Shown: in pieces, positions 35,847 to 46,056 of the stretch
Layout: every line of letters begins with the position of its first letter
Numbering within the stretch: position 1 is the first letter of the stretch
Assembly (NCBI RefSeq): GCF_009765225.1
Contig: NZ_VMSF01000001.1
Coordinates: 806,001 to 870,000, forward strand
Direction: 5' to 3'
From: Leifsonia sp. AG29
Lineage (GTDB): Bacteria > Actinomycetota > Actinomycetes > Actinomycetales > Microbacteriaceae
DNA: 64,000 nucleotides
Position numbers and translations under genes: made by a program
The notes under the pieces: model-generated
Told to the model about the DNA's origin: nothing
Seen by the model: only the letters and a program-made list of their open reading frames with translations
Databases searched by the model: none

Positions 35847-38800
35847 TCAGAGGGTGAGCGCGCGCTCGATGAGGATCGACTGCTCCTTCGCGTGGCGCTT
35901 GGCCGACCCGGCGGCGGGCGACGCCGACGGCGGGCGCGAGACGACGCCGAGCGGGCGCGGTCCGAGCTTCGAGGTCTCCAGGATCATGAACGGCCACGCC
36001 CCCTGGTTCTCGGGCTCGTCCTGCACCCAGACGAGCTCGGCGTTCGGGTACGAGTCGACGACGGCCTTGAGCTCCGTCGCGGGAAGCGGGTAGAACTGCT
36101 CCACCCGGACCAGGGCGATCTCGGGGTTCGGGTTCTTCTCGAGCTCGTTGAGCAGGTCGTAGTAGAGCTTGCCCGCCATGAGCAGCACGCGCTTGACGGA
36201 CGACTTGTCGGTGATTCGCTTGTCGTCGATGACCGGCTCGAAGCGCCCCGTGGTGAAGTCGGCCACATCGCTCGAGGCCCCGCGCAGCCGCAGCATGGCC
36301 TTCGGTGTGAAGACGACGAGCGGGCGGCGCGGCCGGGCGTACGCCTGGCGGCGCAGCAGGTGGAAGTACGACGCGGGCGTCGACGGACGGGCGACCGTCA
36401 TGTTGTTCTCGGCGCAGAGCTGGAGGTACCGCTCGATGCGGGCGCTCGAGTGGTCCGGCCCCTGGCCCTCGTAGCCGTGGGGGAGGAGCAGGACGAGCGA
36501 GGAGCGCTGGCCCCACTTCTGCTCCGCCGAGGAGATGAACTCGTCGATGATGATCTGCGCGCCGTTCGCGAAGTCGCCGAACTGCGCCTCCCAGAGCACC
36601 AGGGCGTCGGGGCGCTCGACGGAGTACCCGTACTCGAAGCCCATCGCCGCGTACTCGCTGAGCAGCGAATCGTAGATCCAGAACTTGGCCTGGTTGTCGC
36701 TCAGGTTCGCGAGCGGCAGCCACTCCTGCCCGTTTACGCGGTCGTGCAGCACGGCGTGGCGCTGGACGAACGTGCCGCGGCGGGCGTCCTGCCCGGCGAG
36801 CCGGACCGGTGTGCCCTCGAGGAGGACGGTGCCGAGGGCGAGGAGCTCGCCGAAGCCCCAGTCGATGCCGCCGTTGCGGCTCATCTCGCCGCGCTTGTTG
36901 AGCAGCTGCTGCAGCTTCGGGTGGACGGTGAACCCGGCCGGCGGGTTGTTGAAGGCGTCGCCGATCATGTTGATGACCTGCTCGCTCACCGCCGTCGACT
37001 CCGGCTCTCCGACGCTCTCGTCCTCCTGCTGCGCCGACGGCTGCTCGAGGTCGCCGGACGTGGCGCCCGCCGTGATGATCGGCGTGGAGTTGGTCTGCGC
37101 CGCGTGCGTCTCCATGAAGGCGCGCTCGAGGCGGTCCTGGAAGTCGCGGTGCGCCTGCTCGTACTCCTCCTCGGTGATGTCGCCGCGGCCGACGAGGGCC
37201 TCGGTGTACAGGCGGCGCACAGAGCGCTTCGCCTCGATGAGGTTGTACATGAGCGGCTGCGTCATCGACGGGTCGTCGCCCTCGTTGTGACCGCGGCGGC
37301 GGTAGCAGATGAGGTCGATGACGACGTCGCGCTTGAATTCCTGGCGGTACTCGAAGGCGAGCTCGGCCACCCGGACGACGGCCTCGGGGTCGTCGCCGTT
37401 CACGTGGAAGATCGGCGCCTGGATCGTCTTCGCCACGTCGGTGGAGTAGACCGAGCTGCGGCCCTCGCCCGGAGGGGTGGTGAAGCCGACCTGGTTGTTG
37501 ATGTTGACGTGGATGGTTCCGCCCGTCCGGTAGGCGCGGAGCTGGGACATCTGCATCGTCTCGACGACGATGCCCTGGCCGGCCATGGCCGCATCGCCGT
37601 GGACGAGGATAGGCAGCGTGAGGAACGTGCCGGCGGGCCGGCGGTCCTGCTTGGCGCGGACGATGCCCTCGAGCACGCCGTCGACCGCCTCGAGGTGTGA
37701 GGGGTTCGCCGCGAGGTACACGGGGATCTCCTCGCCATTGCGGCCCTTGAAGGTGCCCTCGGTGCCCAGGTGGTACTTGACGTCGCCGGAGCCCTGGACA
37801 GTCCGCGGGTCCTGGGTGCCCTCGAACTCGCGGAAGATCTGCCCGTACGTCTTGCCGGCGATGTTGGTCAGGACGTTGAGCCGCCCGCGGTGGGCCATGC
37901 CGATCGCGACCTCGTCGAGCCCCGCGCCGGCGGCGCCCTGGAGGATCGTGTCGAGCAGCGCGATGGTCGACTCGCCGCCCTCGAGGCTGAACCGCTTCTG
38001 ACCGACGTACTTGGTCTGCAGGAAGGTCTCGAACGCCTCCGCCTCGTTGAGCTTGCCGAGGATGCGGAGCTGCTCGTCGTGGGTCGGCTTCTCGTAGGGC
38101 CGCTCGAGCTTGTCCTGGACCCACTTGCGCTGGGCCGGGTCCTGGATGTGCATGTACTCCACGCCGACGGTGCGGCAGTAGGAGTCGCGGAGCACCCCGA
38201 GGATGTCGCGCAGCTTCATCTTGCGGCGGTCGCCGCCGAACTGGCCCGTGACGAACTCGCGGTCGAGGTCCCAGAAGGTGAGCCCGTGGTTCTCGATCTC
38301 GAGGTCGGGGTGCGAGCGCTGCTTGTACTCGAGCGGGTCGATGTCGGCCATCAAGTGGCCGCGGACCCGGTACGAGTTGATCAGCTCCTGGACGCGGGCG
38401 GTCTTGTCGACGGCGCTCGCCAGGTCGACGCTGATATCCGGGTTCCAGTGGATCGGCATGTACGGGATGCGCAGCTCCGCGAAGATGTCCTCGTAGAAGT
38501 TGTGCTTGCCGATGAGCAGCTCGTGTACGATCTTGAGGAACTCGCCGGAGCCGGCTCCCTGGATGACCCGGTGGTCGTAGGTGCTCGTCAGCGTGATGGT
38601 CTTGCCGATGGCGAGACCGGCGAGGGTCTTGTCGCTGGAGCCCTGGAACTCGGCCGGGTATTCGAGAGCGCCGGCGCCGATGATGCAGCCCTGCCCCTTC
38701 ATGAGGCGGGGGACCGAGTGGACGGTGCCGATGCCTCCGGGGTTGGTGAGCGAGATCGTCGTCCCGGCGAAGTCGGCCGCGGTGAGCTTGTTGCCGCGGG

Positions 38801-39692
38801 CCTTCGAGACCAGGTCCTCGTAGGCGGCGAGGTACTCGCCGAAGCGCATGGTGTCGGCGCGCTTGATGCTCGGGACGAGGAGGGCCCGCGTGCCGTCCGG
38901 CTTCGGCAGGTCGATCGCGATGCCGAGGTTGATGTGCGCCGGGGCCACGACCGACGGCTTGCCGTCGACCTCGTCGTAGTAGACGTTCTGGCTCGGGAAC
39001 TCCTTGAGCGCCTGGATGAGCGCCCACCCGATGAGGTGCGTGAACGACACCTTGCCACCGCGGGCGCGCTTGAGGTGGTTGTTGATGACGATGCGGTTGT
39101 CGATCATCAGCTTGGCCGGGATGGTCCGGACGCTCGTGGCCGTCGGCACGGTGAGCGACGCGTCCATGTTCGTCGCGAGGGTCTTCGACATGCCGCGCAG
39201 CGGCGTGACCTTGTCCTCCTCGGCCGGCTCGACGGTCGCGTTGGGCGCGGTGACGGGGGCGTCGGCGGGGACAGGCTGCGGCTTCGGCGCCACCGACGTC
39301 GTGCGGGCGACGGGCTGCGCACCGATGACGGGGATCGGCGTCGTCACGGGCTTCGGCTCGGAGGCGGCGGGCGTCGTCGGCTCCGAGGGGCTCGCCGGGT
39401 TCGGCTCGACCGGCTGCGGCACGGAGGGCTCGGAGGGGGAGGCCGGGTTCGGCTCGGCGGGCGTCGGAGCCGGGGTCTCGCTCGGCGAGGGGGCGGAGGC
39501 GTCACCCGCGGCGGGAGCAGGCGCCGCGCCGGTGGCCGGGTGGTAGTTCTCGAGGATCGGCCACCAGGACTTGTCCACCGAGTTGCGATCGCGGACGAAC
39601 TGCTCGTACAGCTCGTCGACGAGCCACTCGTTGGCTCCGAATTCTCCCGACGCGCCTTCGTCTGTTCCTACACCGGTCAATTGGCTCGACAC
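35847..39692 (-). CDS. kgd: Multifunctional 2-oxoglutarate decarboxylase/succinyltransferase Kgd (OdhA)
   Basis: 1281 residues. An E1 N-terminal segment ([20 protein letters not shown]), a Pro/Ala/Glu-rich linker of about 130 residues, an E2 acyltransferase domain ([18 protein letters not shown]; catalytic [14 protein letters not shown]), and a full thiamine-diphosphate E1 ([37 protein letters not shown], and the C-terminal EQFYPLP). This fusion is the actinobacterial E1/E2 that, with the pyruvate dehydrogenase E2p and Lpd, oxidises 2-oxoglutarate in the TCA cycle; OdhI-type FHA proteins inhibit it in relatives. No lipoyl domain is present. GTG start at 39692 gives the family opening SSQLTGVG. 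Divergent from guaB1; a TAGGCT (39774-39769) could be its -10. Confidence 0.96.
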   Translation of the reverse strand: MSSQLTGVGTDEGASGEFGANEWLVDELYEQFVRDRNSVDKSWWPILENYHPATGAAPAPAAGDASAPSPSETPAPTPAEPNPASPSEPSVPQPVEPNPASPSEPTTPAASEPKPVTTPIPVIGAQPVARTTSVAPKPQPVPADAPVTAPNATVEPAEEDKVTPLRGMSKTLATNMDASLTVPTATSVRTIPAKLMIDNRIVINNHLKRARGGKVSFTHLIGWALIQALKEFPSQNVYYDEVDGKPSVVAPAHINLGIAIDLPKPDGTRALLVPSIKRADTMRFGEYLAAYEDLVSKARGNKLTAADFAGTTISLTNPGGIGTVHSVPRLMKGQGCIIGAGALEYPAEFQGSSDKTLAGLAIGKTITLTSTYDHRVIQGAGSGEFLKIVHELLIGKHNFYEDIFAELRIPYMPIHWNPDISVDLASAVDKTARVQELINSYRVRGHLMADIDPLEYKQRSHPDLEIENHGLTFWDLDREFVTGQFGGDRRKMKLRDILGVLRDSYCRTVGVEYMHIQDPAQRKWVQDKLERPYEKPTHDEQLRILGKLNEAEAFETFLQTKYVGQKRFSLEGGESTIALLDTILQGAAGAGLDEVAIGMAHRGRLNVLTNIAGKTYGQIFREFEGTQDPRTVQGSGDVKYHLGTEGTFKGRNGEEIPVYLAANPSHLEAVDGVLEGIVRAKQDRRPAGTFLTLPILVHGDAAMAGQGIVVETMQMSQLRAYRTGGTIHVNINNQVGFTTPPGEGRSSVYSTDVAKTIQAPIFHVNGDDPEAVVRVAELAFEYRQEFKRDVVIDLICYRRRGHNEGDDPSMTQPLMYNLIEAKRSVRRLYTEALVGRGDITEEEYEQAHRDFQDRLERAFMETHAAQTNSTPIITAGATSGDLEQPSAQQEDESVGEPESTAVSEQVINMIGDAFNNPPAGFTVHPKLQQLLNKRGEMSRNGGIDWGFGELLALGTVLLEGTPVRLAGQDARRGTFVQRHAVLHDRVNGQEWLPLANLSDNQAKFWIYDSLLSEYAAMGFEYGYSVERPDALVLWEAQFGDFANGAQIIIDEFISSAEQKWGQRSSLVLLLPHGYEGQGPDHSSARIERYLQLCAENNMTVARPSTPASYFHLLRRQAYARPRRPLVVFTPKAMLRLRGASSDVADFTTGRFEPVIDDKRITDKSSVKRVLLMAGKLYYDLLNELEKNPNPEIALVRVEQFYPLPATELKAVVDSYPNAELVWVQDEPENQGAWPFMILETSKLGPRPLGVVSRPPSASPAAGSAKRHAKEQSILIERALTL

Positions 39693-39815
39693 AGCCGATC
39701 GCCCACTCTCTCCGTTGATTCGTCCGATCGGGCAGCGTTCAGCACCACCCGCTTCCATCCGAGATTCAAGCCTAATCCCATCGGGCGGCCGGTGCGGCGG
39801 GTCGGCTCGTGAGGA

Positions 39816-39821
39816 TAGCGT
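39816..39821 (+). promoter_or_regulatory. -10 hexamer TAGCGT, leaderless type, for guaB1
   Basis: TAGCGT ends 7 bases before the guaB1 ATG at 39829, in the 136-base gap with divergent kgd. Confidence 0.5.
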
Positions 39822-39828
39822 TATTCCC

Positions 39829-41268
39829 ATGCAGTTCTATGGGACGACCCCGCGGCACGACCTCACCTATTCCGACGTCTTCCTCGTCCCGTCGCGATCC
39901 GATGTGACGAGCCGGCTCGACGTGTCGCTCGCACCGGGCGACGGCACCGGGGCGACCCTCCCGATCGTCTCGGCGAACATGAACTCGGTGACCGGCAAGC
40001 GCCTCGCCGCGACCCTGGCCCGGCGCGGTGGCCTGGGCGTGCTGCCGCAGGACATGCGGCTGCAGGATCTCGACGAGGCCATCCGCTGGGTGAAGGCGCA
40101 GCCGGTCGCGTTCGACACCCCGTACGAGGCGTCGCCCGAGGAATCGGTCGCGGACGTGCTGCGGCGCGTCCCTCCGGTCGAGGGCCACGGGATCGTGGTG
40201 AACGACACCGACGGGCGCTACCTCGGCTGCCTCGCCGCGGTCCAGCTCGGCTCCGCCCTCCCGGACGCGCGCGTGGGCGATCTGCTCCACGGGGCCCTGA
40301 CCGGGCTGGACGCCGAGGACCTGACCGACGGACGGGCCGCGTTCCAGGTCATGGACGCCGCCGGGATCGCCTTCGCGCCAGTGCTCCTCCACGGCCGGGT
40401 GATCGGGACCCTGAGCAAGCGGAGCGCCCTGCGCTCGACGATCTACCAGCCCGCGCTCGACGCCCACGGGCGCCTGCGCGTCGCCGCGGCGGTGGGCATC
40501 AACGGCGACGTCGCGGGCAAGGCGAAGGCTCTCGCGGCCGCCGGTGTCGACGTGCTCGTCGTCGACACCGCGCACGGCGACCAGGAGGGGATGATCCGTG
40601 CGCTGCGCACGATCAAGGCGCTGAAACTCGGCCTCCCGATCGTCGCGGGCAACGTGGTCACCGAGCAGGCGGTGCGCGATCTGGTCGCAGCGGGCGCCGA
40701 CATCCTCAAGGTCGGCGTCGGCCCGGGTGCGATGTGCACGACGCGCATGATGACGGCCGTCGGCCGGCCCCAGTTCTCGGCCGTGCTCGAGACCAGCGCC
40801 ACCGCGCGCGAGCTCGGTGCGCACGTGTGGGCCGACGGCGGCGTGCGCTACCCGCGCGACGTCGCCCTGGCGCTCGCCGCCGGCGGCGCGTCGGTCATGA
40901 TCGGCTCGTGGTTCGCCGGCACCGTCGAGGCGCCGGGCCAGCTCGTCCGCGACGAGTCCGGCGCCCTCTACAAGGAGAGCTGGGGCATGGCGTCGACCAA
41001 GGCGGTCAAGGGGCGCTTCGAGCGGCTCGACCCGTACGAGCTCGCCCGCAAGGAGCTCTTCGCGGAGGGAATCTCGAGCTCGCGCATCTACCTCGATCCG
41101 CTGCGGCCCTCCGTGGAGGACCTGCTCGACATGATCACGACCGGCGTGCGCAGCTCGTTCACGTACGCCGGAGCGCGCACGCTCGCCGAGTTCCACGACC
41201 GGGCGCTCGTCGGCATCCAGTCGGCGGCGGGCTACGAGGAGGGCAAGGCGCTCCCCGTCAGCTGGTAG
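39829..41268 (+). CDS. guaB1: GuaB1-type IMP dehydrogenase-related protein (probable GMP reductase)
   Basis: 479 residues, IMPDH/GMPR fold. The (beta/alpha)8 barrel is interrupted by a CBS pair at about 95-215. The catalytic loop is [15 protein letters not shown] with Cys303; upstream [11 protein letters not shown] corresponds to the substrate loop. The C-terminus [20 protein letters not shown] is typical of the GuaB1 group rather than housekeeping GuaB2. Mycobacterial GuaB1 is a GMP reductase, returning GMP to IMP, and the same activity is inferred. The flap Arg/Tyr dyad of true IMPDH was not identified by eye. Confidence 0.9.
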   Translation: MQFYGTTPRHDLTYSDVFLVPSRSDVTSRLDVSLAPGDGTGATLPIVSANMNSVTGKRLAATLARRGGLGVLPQDMRLQDLDEAIRWVKAQPVAFDTPYEASPEESVADVLRRVPPVEGHGIVVNDTDGRYLGCLAAVQLGSALPDARVGDLLHGALTGLDAEDLTDGRAAFQVMDAAGIAFAPVLLHGRVIGTLSKRSALRSTIYQPALDAHGRLRVAAAVGINGDVAGKAKALAAAGVDVLVVDTAHGDQEGMIRALRTIKALKLGLPIVAGNVVTEQAVRDLVAAGADILKVGVGPGAMCTTRMMTAVGRPQFSAVLETSATARELGAHVWADGGVRYPRDVALALAAGGASVMIGSWFAGTVEAPGQLVRDESGALYKESWGMASTKAVKGRFERLDPYELARKELFAEGISSSRIYLDPLRPSVEDLLDMITTGVRSSFTYAGARTLAEFHDRALVGIQSAAGYEEGKALPVSW

Positions 41269-41351
41269 GCGCCTCCCGCTCAGGAGCCGTTCGCGCCTTC
41301 ACCCTGGGAATCGGCCGTGGCTTCGGCCGAGGAACTCTCATGGTCCGTCGC

Positions 41352-41357
41352 TATACT
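41352..41357 (+). promoter_or_regulatory. Candidate -10 (TATACT) for the CNNM gene pair
   Basis: TATACT lies in the 168-base gap after guaB1, about 80 bases before the GTG at 41437. It would give a leader of about 75 bases, which favours the shorter start. No good -35. Confidence 0.5.
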
Positions 41358-41436
41358 GACCGGGAAATGGACGACCCTCCTTCTTGTAGCCCATTCCATC
41401 GACCGAGCCCGCTCGCGTGCGAGCGAGGTGGTCTCC

Positions 41437-42765
41437 GTGCTGTATGAGTGGGGGATGCTCGGGGTCGGCCTCCTGCTGACCGTCGGCACCGGCCTCTTCG
41501 TGGCCAGCGAGTTCGCGCTCGTCAACCTCGACCGGGCGGACCTCGAGGCGCGCCGGGAGCGGGGCGAGTCGCGCCTGTCCATGACGATCGCGGCGCTCAA
41601 GATCACCTCGACGCACCTCTCGAGCGCGCAGCTCGGCATCACTCTGACGACGCTGCTCACGGGTTACACGATGGAGCCCGCGATCAGCTCCCTCCTCAGT
41701 GTGCCGCTCACCGCTACGGGGGTCCCCGCCATGGCCGTCACGCCGATCGCGTCGGTGGTCGCGATCGCGGTGGCCACGCTCCTGTCGATGATCCTCGGAG
41801 AGCTCGTCCCCAAGAACTTCGCTCTCGCGCTTCCGGTGGCGACCGCGAAGCTCGTCATCCCGTTCCAGACGGTCTTCACGACGGTGTTCCGCCCGTTCGT
41901 GGCACTCCTCAACGGGACGGCGAACGGCTTCCTGCGCCTCCTCGGCATCGAGCCGAAGGAGGAGCTGTCCGGCGCCCGCACGGCCGATGAGCTCTCCTCG
42001 CTCGTGCGCCGCTCCGCGAGCGCGGGCGTGCTCGAGGCGGACACCGCCACGCTGCTCAGCCGCACCCTCGCGTTCTCGTCGCGGAACGCCTCGGACGTCA
42101 TGACCCCGCGCCCGCGGATCGAGGAGGTGCAGCGCGGCGAGCCGGCGGACGCCGTCATCGAGCTCGCCCGCCGGACCGGCCTCTCACGGTTCCCGGTCGT
42201 CGGCGACGACATCGACGACGTGCTGGGCGTGGTGCACGTCAAGCAGGCCGTCGCGGTGCCGCGCCAGCGCCGGGCCAAGGTCCCGGCCTCCGCGCTCATG
42301 ACGGAGCCGCTGCGCGTTCCCGAGACCATGGGCCTCGATACGCTGCTGGGCGAGTTGCGCGCCCGCGGGTACCAGCTCGCCATCGTCGTCGACGAGTACG
42401 GCGGCACCTCCGGGATAGCCACGCTTGAGGATCTCGTGGAGGAGATCGTCGGCGAGGTGGCGGACGAGCACGACCGAACGCGCGCCGGCGTCGTCCGCGG
42501 CCGGGACTCCATCACGTTCCCCGGCATCCTGCGCCCCGACGAGCTCGAGGAGCGCGCCGGGGTCAGCGTGCCGGAGGAGGGTCCGTATGAGACGGTCGCC
42601 GGCTTCGTCATGAACGAGCTCGGCCGGCTGCCGAAGGTGGGCGATGAGGTCCTGATCGAGGGCGGCACGCTGCGCGTCGAACGTCTCGAGGGACGCCGGG
42701 TCGACCGGATCCGCTACACGCCCGATCCGGTGGCCACGACGGACGAGGAGGCCGCCCGTGGGTGA
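41437..42765 (+). CDS. CNNM/CBS-domain membrane protein (hemolysin C-like) 1
   Basis: 442 residues. An N-terminal CNNM (DUF21) domain with three or four membrane segments begins [20 protein letters not shown] and includes [15 protein letters not shown] and [13 protein letters not shown]; a CBS pair ([10 protein letters not shown]... and [20 protein letters not shown]) follows, then a CorC_HlyC domain (about 350-430). CNNM proteins are usually Mg2+ or Co2+ transporters or regulators. GTG at 41437 has GAGGTGG upstream; an in-frame start at 41317 would add 40 poorly hydrophobic residues and lie before the promoter. It overlaps the next gene by 8 bases. Confidence 0.92.
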   Translation: MLYEWGMLGVGLLLTVGTGLFVASEFALVNLDRADLEARRERGESRLSMTIAALKITSTHLSSAQLGITLTTLLTGYTMEPAISSLLSVPLTATGVPAMAVTPIASVVAIAVATLLSMILGELVPKNFALALPVATAKLVIPFQTVFTTVFRPFVALLNGTANGFLRLLGIEPKEELSGARTADELSSLVRRSASAGVLEADTATLLSRTLAFSSRNASDVMTPRPRIEEVQRGEPADAVIELARRTGLSRFPVVGDDIDDVLGVVHVKQAVAVPRQRRAKVPASALMTEPLRVPETMGLDTLLGELRARGYQLAIVVDEYGGTSGIATLEDLVEEIVGEVADEHDRTRAGVVRGRDSITFPGILRPDELEERAGVSVPEEGPYETVAGFVMNELGRLPKVGDEVLIEGGTLRVERLEGRRVDRIRYTPDPVATTDEEAARG

Positions 42766-43795
42766 CTGGCTCGGGATCTTCTGGCTCGTCGTCCTCCTGG
42801 TCGTCAACGCCTTCTTCGTCGGCGCCGAGTTCGCCGTCATCTCGGCGCGCCGGTCGCAGATCGAGCCGCTCGCGGAGCGCGGCAAGCGGAGCGCCCGCAC
42901 CGCGCTGTACGCGATGGAGCACGCCACCCTCATGCTGGCAACGACCCAGCTCGGCATCACGGTCTGCTCGCTGCTGATCCTGAACGTGTCGGAGCCGGCG
43001 ATCCACCATCTGCTGGAGGGGCCCCTCCACCTCACCGGCTGGCCGGACGAGGCGACGGGCGCCATCGCGTTCATCGTCACCCTCGTGCTCGTGTCGTTCC
43101 TCCACGTCGTGTTCGGCGAGATGGTGCCGAAGAACATCTCGTTCTCGGTGCCCGACCGGGCGGCGCTGCTGCTCGCGCCGCCGCTCGTCGGGATCGGCCG
43201 GGCGGTGCGGCCGGTCATCGTGGCGCTGAACGCGACCTCCAACGGGGTCGTGCGACTGTTCGGGGTGCAGCCGAAGGCCGAGGCGGCGAGCACCTTCACC
43301 CTGGACGAGGTCGCCACGATCGTGAACCAGTCCACCCGGGAGGGAGTGCTCACCGACAGCACCGGGGCCCTCACCGCCGCGTTCGAGTTCACGGAGAAGA
43401 AGGTGAAGGACGTCGCCGCCGGACTCGACGCGCTCGTGACGCTCCCGACTTCGCCGACGCCGGCCGACGTCGAGAAGGCGGTGGCCAAGCACGGGTTCTC
43501 GCGCTACGTCGTCCCCGACGCCGACGGTGAGCCGACCGGGTACCTGCACCTCAAGGACGTGCTCGACCTGGAGGAGACCGGGTTCGAGCTGCCCGTCCCC
43601 GTCAAGCGGATCAGGAAGCTCGTGACCGTCTTCAGCGAGAGCGATCTGGAGGATGCGCTCGCCACCATGCGCCGGTCCGGCAGCCATCTGGCGCGGGTCG
43701 TCGACGCGGAGGGGGCGACCTCCGGGGTGCTCTTCCTCGAGGACATCATCGAGGAGCTCGTCGGCGAGGTGCAGGACGCCACCCGGCGCTCCTAG
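42758..43795 (+). CDS. CNNM/CBS-domain membrane protein 2, shorter form
   Basis: 345 residues. It begins with the same CNNM opening, LLVVNAFFVGAEFAVISARR, and has TTQLGITVCSLLILNVSEP and VFGEMVPKNISF, then a CBS pair (RYVVPDADGEPTGYLHLKDV and LARVVDAEGATSGVLFLEDI). It ends soon after EELVGEVQDATRRS, so it lacks the CorC_HlyC domain of its neighbour. The two proteins probably form a heteromer or divide CBS-based sensing and transport. GTG start is 8 bases inside the preceding gene. Confidence 0.92.
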   Translation: MGDWLGIFWLVVLLVVNAFFVGAEFAVISARRSQIEPLAERGKRSARTALYAMEHATLMLATTQLGITVCSLLILNVSEPAIHHLLEGPLHLTGWPDEATGAIAFIVTLVLVSFLHVVFGEMVPKNISFSVPDRAALLLAPPLVGIGRAVRPVIVALNATSNGVVRLFGVQPKAEAASTFTLDEVATIVNQSTREGVLTDSTGALTAAFEFTEKKVKDVAAGLDALVTLPTSPTPADVEKAVAKHGFSRYVVPDADGEPTGYLHLKDVLDLEETGFELPVPVKRIRKLVTVFSESDLEDALATMRRSGSHLARVVDAEGATSGVLFLEDIIEELVGEVQDATRRS

Positions 43796-43867
43796 ACCGG
43801 TGATTCCACCGGGTCCCGTCGGCGCCGTCGGCGCGTAGCATCCCGCCCGGATGATAGGAGGATCACC

Positions 43868-44245
43868 ATGTTGGAGTCGTGTGTCACGTACTCCGTCCTT
43901 CCTGCCTCCGACCTGCAGCGGGCCACAGCGTGGTACCGCGACAAGCTGGAGCTCGAACCGGAGCGGACGACCGAGGGCGGTGTGCTGTACGGCACCGGGG
44001 CCGCCGGCAAGATCTACCTCTACGAGACGGCGAACGCCGGCACCGCGAAGAACACCTCGATGTGCTGGCTCGTCGACGACATCGAGGCCACGATGGCCCA
44101 TCTGAGAGACCGGGGAGTCGAGTTCGCGGACTACGACTTCCCCGGCCTCAAGACGGAGAACGGGATCGCCACCGACGAGATGGGCAAGTCGGCGTGGTTC
44201 CAGGACAGCGAGGGCAACTACCTCTGCCTGACCCAGGAGGCGTGA
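43868..44245 (+). CDS. Single-domain VOC protein
   Basis: 125 residues. VTYSVLPASDLQRATAWYRD and KLELEPER open the VOC fold; NTSMCWLVDDIEATMAHLRD and FQDSEGNYLCLTQEA give its second half. Likely metal-binding residues of the family are partly present (Glu in the last strand is replaced by Leu-Cys), so catalysis is uncertain. GGAGG lies 8 bases before the ATG. It is convergent with the flavin oxidoreductase gene. Confidence 0.85.
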   Translation: MLESCVTYSVLPASDLQRATAWYRDKLELEPERTTEGGVLYGTGAAGKIYLYETANAGTAKNTSMCWLVDDIEATMAHLRDRGVEFADYDFPGLKTENGIATDEMGKSAWFQDSEGNYLCLTQEA

Positions 44246-44249
44246 ACGA

Positions 44250-44263
44250 CCGGCGTGAGCCGG
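44250..44263. terminator. Small hairpin between convergent VOC and flavin oxidoreductase genes
   Basis: CCGGC and GCCGG around GTGA, in the 28 bases between the two stops. Stem of five only; weak candidate. Confidence 0.3.
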
Positions 44264-44273
44264 CGGATCGGGG

Positions 44274-45359
44274 TCAGTCGCGCCAGCGAGCCCGCAGGTA
44301 CTGCGGCGGCCAGTAGTCGAGCTGGACGCCGAGTTCGTGCGCCGCCCGCAGGGGGAAGTGCGGGTCGCGCAGGAGCTCGCGCGCGAGCATCACGGCGTCG
44401 GCCTGGCCGCTCTCGACGATCTCGGCCGCCTGCCGGGGCGTCGTGATGAGCCCGACCGCGCTCACATCGACCTCGGCGGAGCTCCGCACGTGGTGCGCGA
44501 ACGGAACCTGGTATCCCGGCCCGACGGGGATGCGGATGCCCGCCTGGATCCCGCCGCTCGAGATATCGAAGAAGTCGGCTCCGGCCTCCTGGGCCCAGGC
44601 GGCGACCGTCGCGGTCTGCTGCTCGTCCCAGCCGCCCTCGGCCCAGTCGCTCCCGGAGAAGCGGACGAACAGGGGGACGTCGCCGCCCGCCGCCTCGCGG
44701 ACGGCGGCGACGACGCGGAGGAGGAGGCGGGCGCGGTTCTCGAGCGATCCGCCGTACTCGTCGGTGCGGTGGTTCGCGAGCGGGGAGAGGAACTGGTGCA
44801 GCAGGTAGCCGTGCGCCGCGTGGATCTCGAGCACCCGGAACCCGGCATCGACCGAGCGGACGGTGGCCGCCCGGAAGTCGTCGACGACCTTGTCGATGCC
44901 GGCCGCGTCGAGCTCGTCGGGGACCGCGTACCCTTCGAAGGCGACGGCGGACGGGGCGACCGGGCGCCAGCCTCCCTCGCTCTCCGGGACGGTCCCGCTC
45001 CGGTCCTCGAAGCCCCAGGCCGGCCACGTGGAGGCCTTGCGCCCGGCGTGCGCGAGCTGGATGGCCGGCACAGCGCCCTGCGACGCGATGAAGTCGGCGA
45101 TCGGCCGCCACGCGTCGCGCTGCTCGTCCGTCCAGATGCCGGTATCGCGCGGAGAGATGCGCCCCTCCGGGCTCACCGCGGTGGCCTCGGTGAAGACGAT
45201 GCCGCTCCCGCCGGAGGCGAGGGCGCCCAGGTGGACGAGCTGCCAGGTCTGCGGGACACCGGACTCGTCGATCACCGAGTACATGCACATCGGCGAGGTC
45301 CAGATGCGGTTGCGCGCGGTCACTCCGCGCAGGGTCAGAGGGTCGAAGAGGGAGGGCAT
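44274..45359 (-). CDS. NADH:flavin oxidoreductase, old yellow enzyme family (YqjM-like)
   Basis: 361 residues, FMN-dependent TIM barrel. Motifs: RNRIWTSPMCMYS with the Cys of the YqjM class, QLAHAGRKAS, FRVLEIHAAHGYLLHQFLSP (active-site His pair HAAH, then Tyr), and HRTDEYGGSLENRARLLL. The phosphate-binding end ARELLRDPHFPLRAA is complete. It reduces activated C=C bonds with NADPH; the natural substrate is unknown. ATG 45359 is preferred over an in-frame TTG at 45371. It begins 4 bases after the HAD gene's stop, so the two are co-transcribed. Confidence 0.93.
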   Translation of the reverse strand: MPSLFDPLTLRGVTARNRIWTSPMCMYSVIDESGVPQTWQLVHLGALASGGSGIVFTEATAVSPEGRISPRDTGIWTDEQRDAWRPIADFIASQGAVPAIQLAHAGRKASTWPAWGFEDRSGTVPESEGGWRPVAPSAVAFEGYAVPDELDAAGIDKVVDDFRAATVRSVDAGFRVLEIHAAHGYLLHQFLSPLANHRTDEYGGSLENRARLLLRVVAAVREAAGGDVPLFVRFSGSDWAEGGWDEQQTATVAAWAQEAGADFFDISSGGIQAGIRIPVGPGYQVPFAHHVRSSAEVDVSAVGLITTPRQAAEIVESGQADAVMLARELLRDPHFPLRAAHELGVQLDYWPPQYLRARWRD

Positions 45360-45363
45360 ACCT

Positions 45364-45984
45364 CTATCCAACCGCGAGCGACTCCAGATATGCCCGCAGG
45401 TCGGCCGCCGCGGTGAAGACGTGGCCGGCGATGCCGAGCGCCTCGGCTCCGCGGACGTTCACCTCCTTGTTGTCGATGAACACCGTCTCGGCGGGCGTCA
45501 CGCCGAGCGCGGCCATGACGTGCTCGAAGATCTCGGGGCTCGGCTTGATCGTGCCGAGCTCGCCGCTGACGAAGACCTTCTCGAACAGGTCGCCGAGTGT
45601 GCCGTGGCGGAAGTACGACCCGAAGTCGCGCCCGGCGTTGGAGAGGAGCGCCATCCGGGTGCCGCCCTCCTTGAGGTCGATCAGGACCTCGAGCGTCTCG
45701 TGGTCGATGCTGAGCCAGCTGCGGAAGTCGGCCAGCCAGAGCCGGTGGATGGTGGCGTCGCCCCAGGTCTCGCCCAGCTCCTTCTCGATGCCGCGCCAAT
45801 AGGCCTGGATGCTGAGCGTGCCCTGGTCGAGCGCGTCGCGATGCCGCCAGTATGCGGGCCAGAACACCTCGGCGTCGCCTCCCGCGAGGGCCGTCAGCGC
45901 CGCGCGGTCCTCCTCGGTCGGGGTCACCGAGATCACCTCGCCGTAATCGAAGACGATCACTTTGCCGGGGATTCTGATACCCAT
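45364..45984 (-). CDS. HAD-family hydrolase
   Basis: 206 residues. Motif I is VFDYGEV: the nucleophile Asp is present and the second acid is a Gly, as in YihX-like HAD phosphatases; motif II MALLSNAG, motif III Lys in GTIKPSPEIFEHVM, motif IV VFIDNKEVNVRGAEALG. It probably dephosphorylates a small sugar phosphate or similar. ATG at 45984 follows TAGGTT by 6 bases. It is divergent from nnrD and coupled to the flavin oxidoreductase. Confidence 0.88.
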   Translation of the reverse strand: MGIRIPGKVIVFDYGEVISVTPTEEDRAALTALAGGDAEVFWPAYWRHRDALDQGTLSIQAYWRGIEKELGETWGDATIHRLWLADFRSWLSIDHETLEVLIDLKEGGTRMALLSNAGRDFGSYFRHGTLGDLFEKVFVSGELGTIKPSPEIFEHVMAALGVTPAETVFIDNKEVNVRGAEALGIAGHVFTAAADLRAYLESLAVG

Positions 45985-45990
45985 GTTTCC

Positions 45991-46000
45991 AACCTATCGT
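45991..46000. promoter_or_regulatory. Overlapping divergent -10 elements for HAD and nnrD genes
   Basis: AACCTATCGT contains TAGGTT on the minus strand (45996-45991), which ends 6 bases before the HAD ATG, and TATCGT on the plus strand (45995-46000), which would start the nnrD transcript near 46006. Confidence 0.5.
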
Positions 46001-46056
46001 GAGGCATGCGGCCCTTCGCGGCCGGACGAGGCACGCGACGAGGAGGGAGGCCCGCG

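Noticed and set aside
41317-41436. Longer first CNNM protein from 41317
   Set aside because: The TATACT promoter at 41352-41357 would lie within the coding region, and the extra 40 residues do not look like the family.
45364-45984. Broken HAD enzyme because motif I is DYG instead of DxD
   Set aside because: YihX-like HAD phosphatases normally have Gly or Asn at this place; the other motifs are intact.
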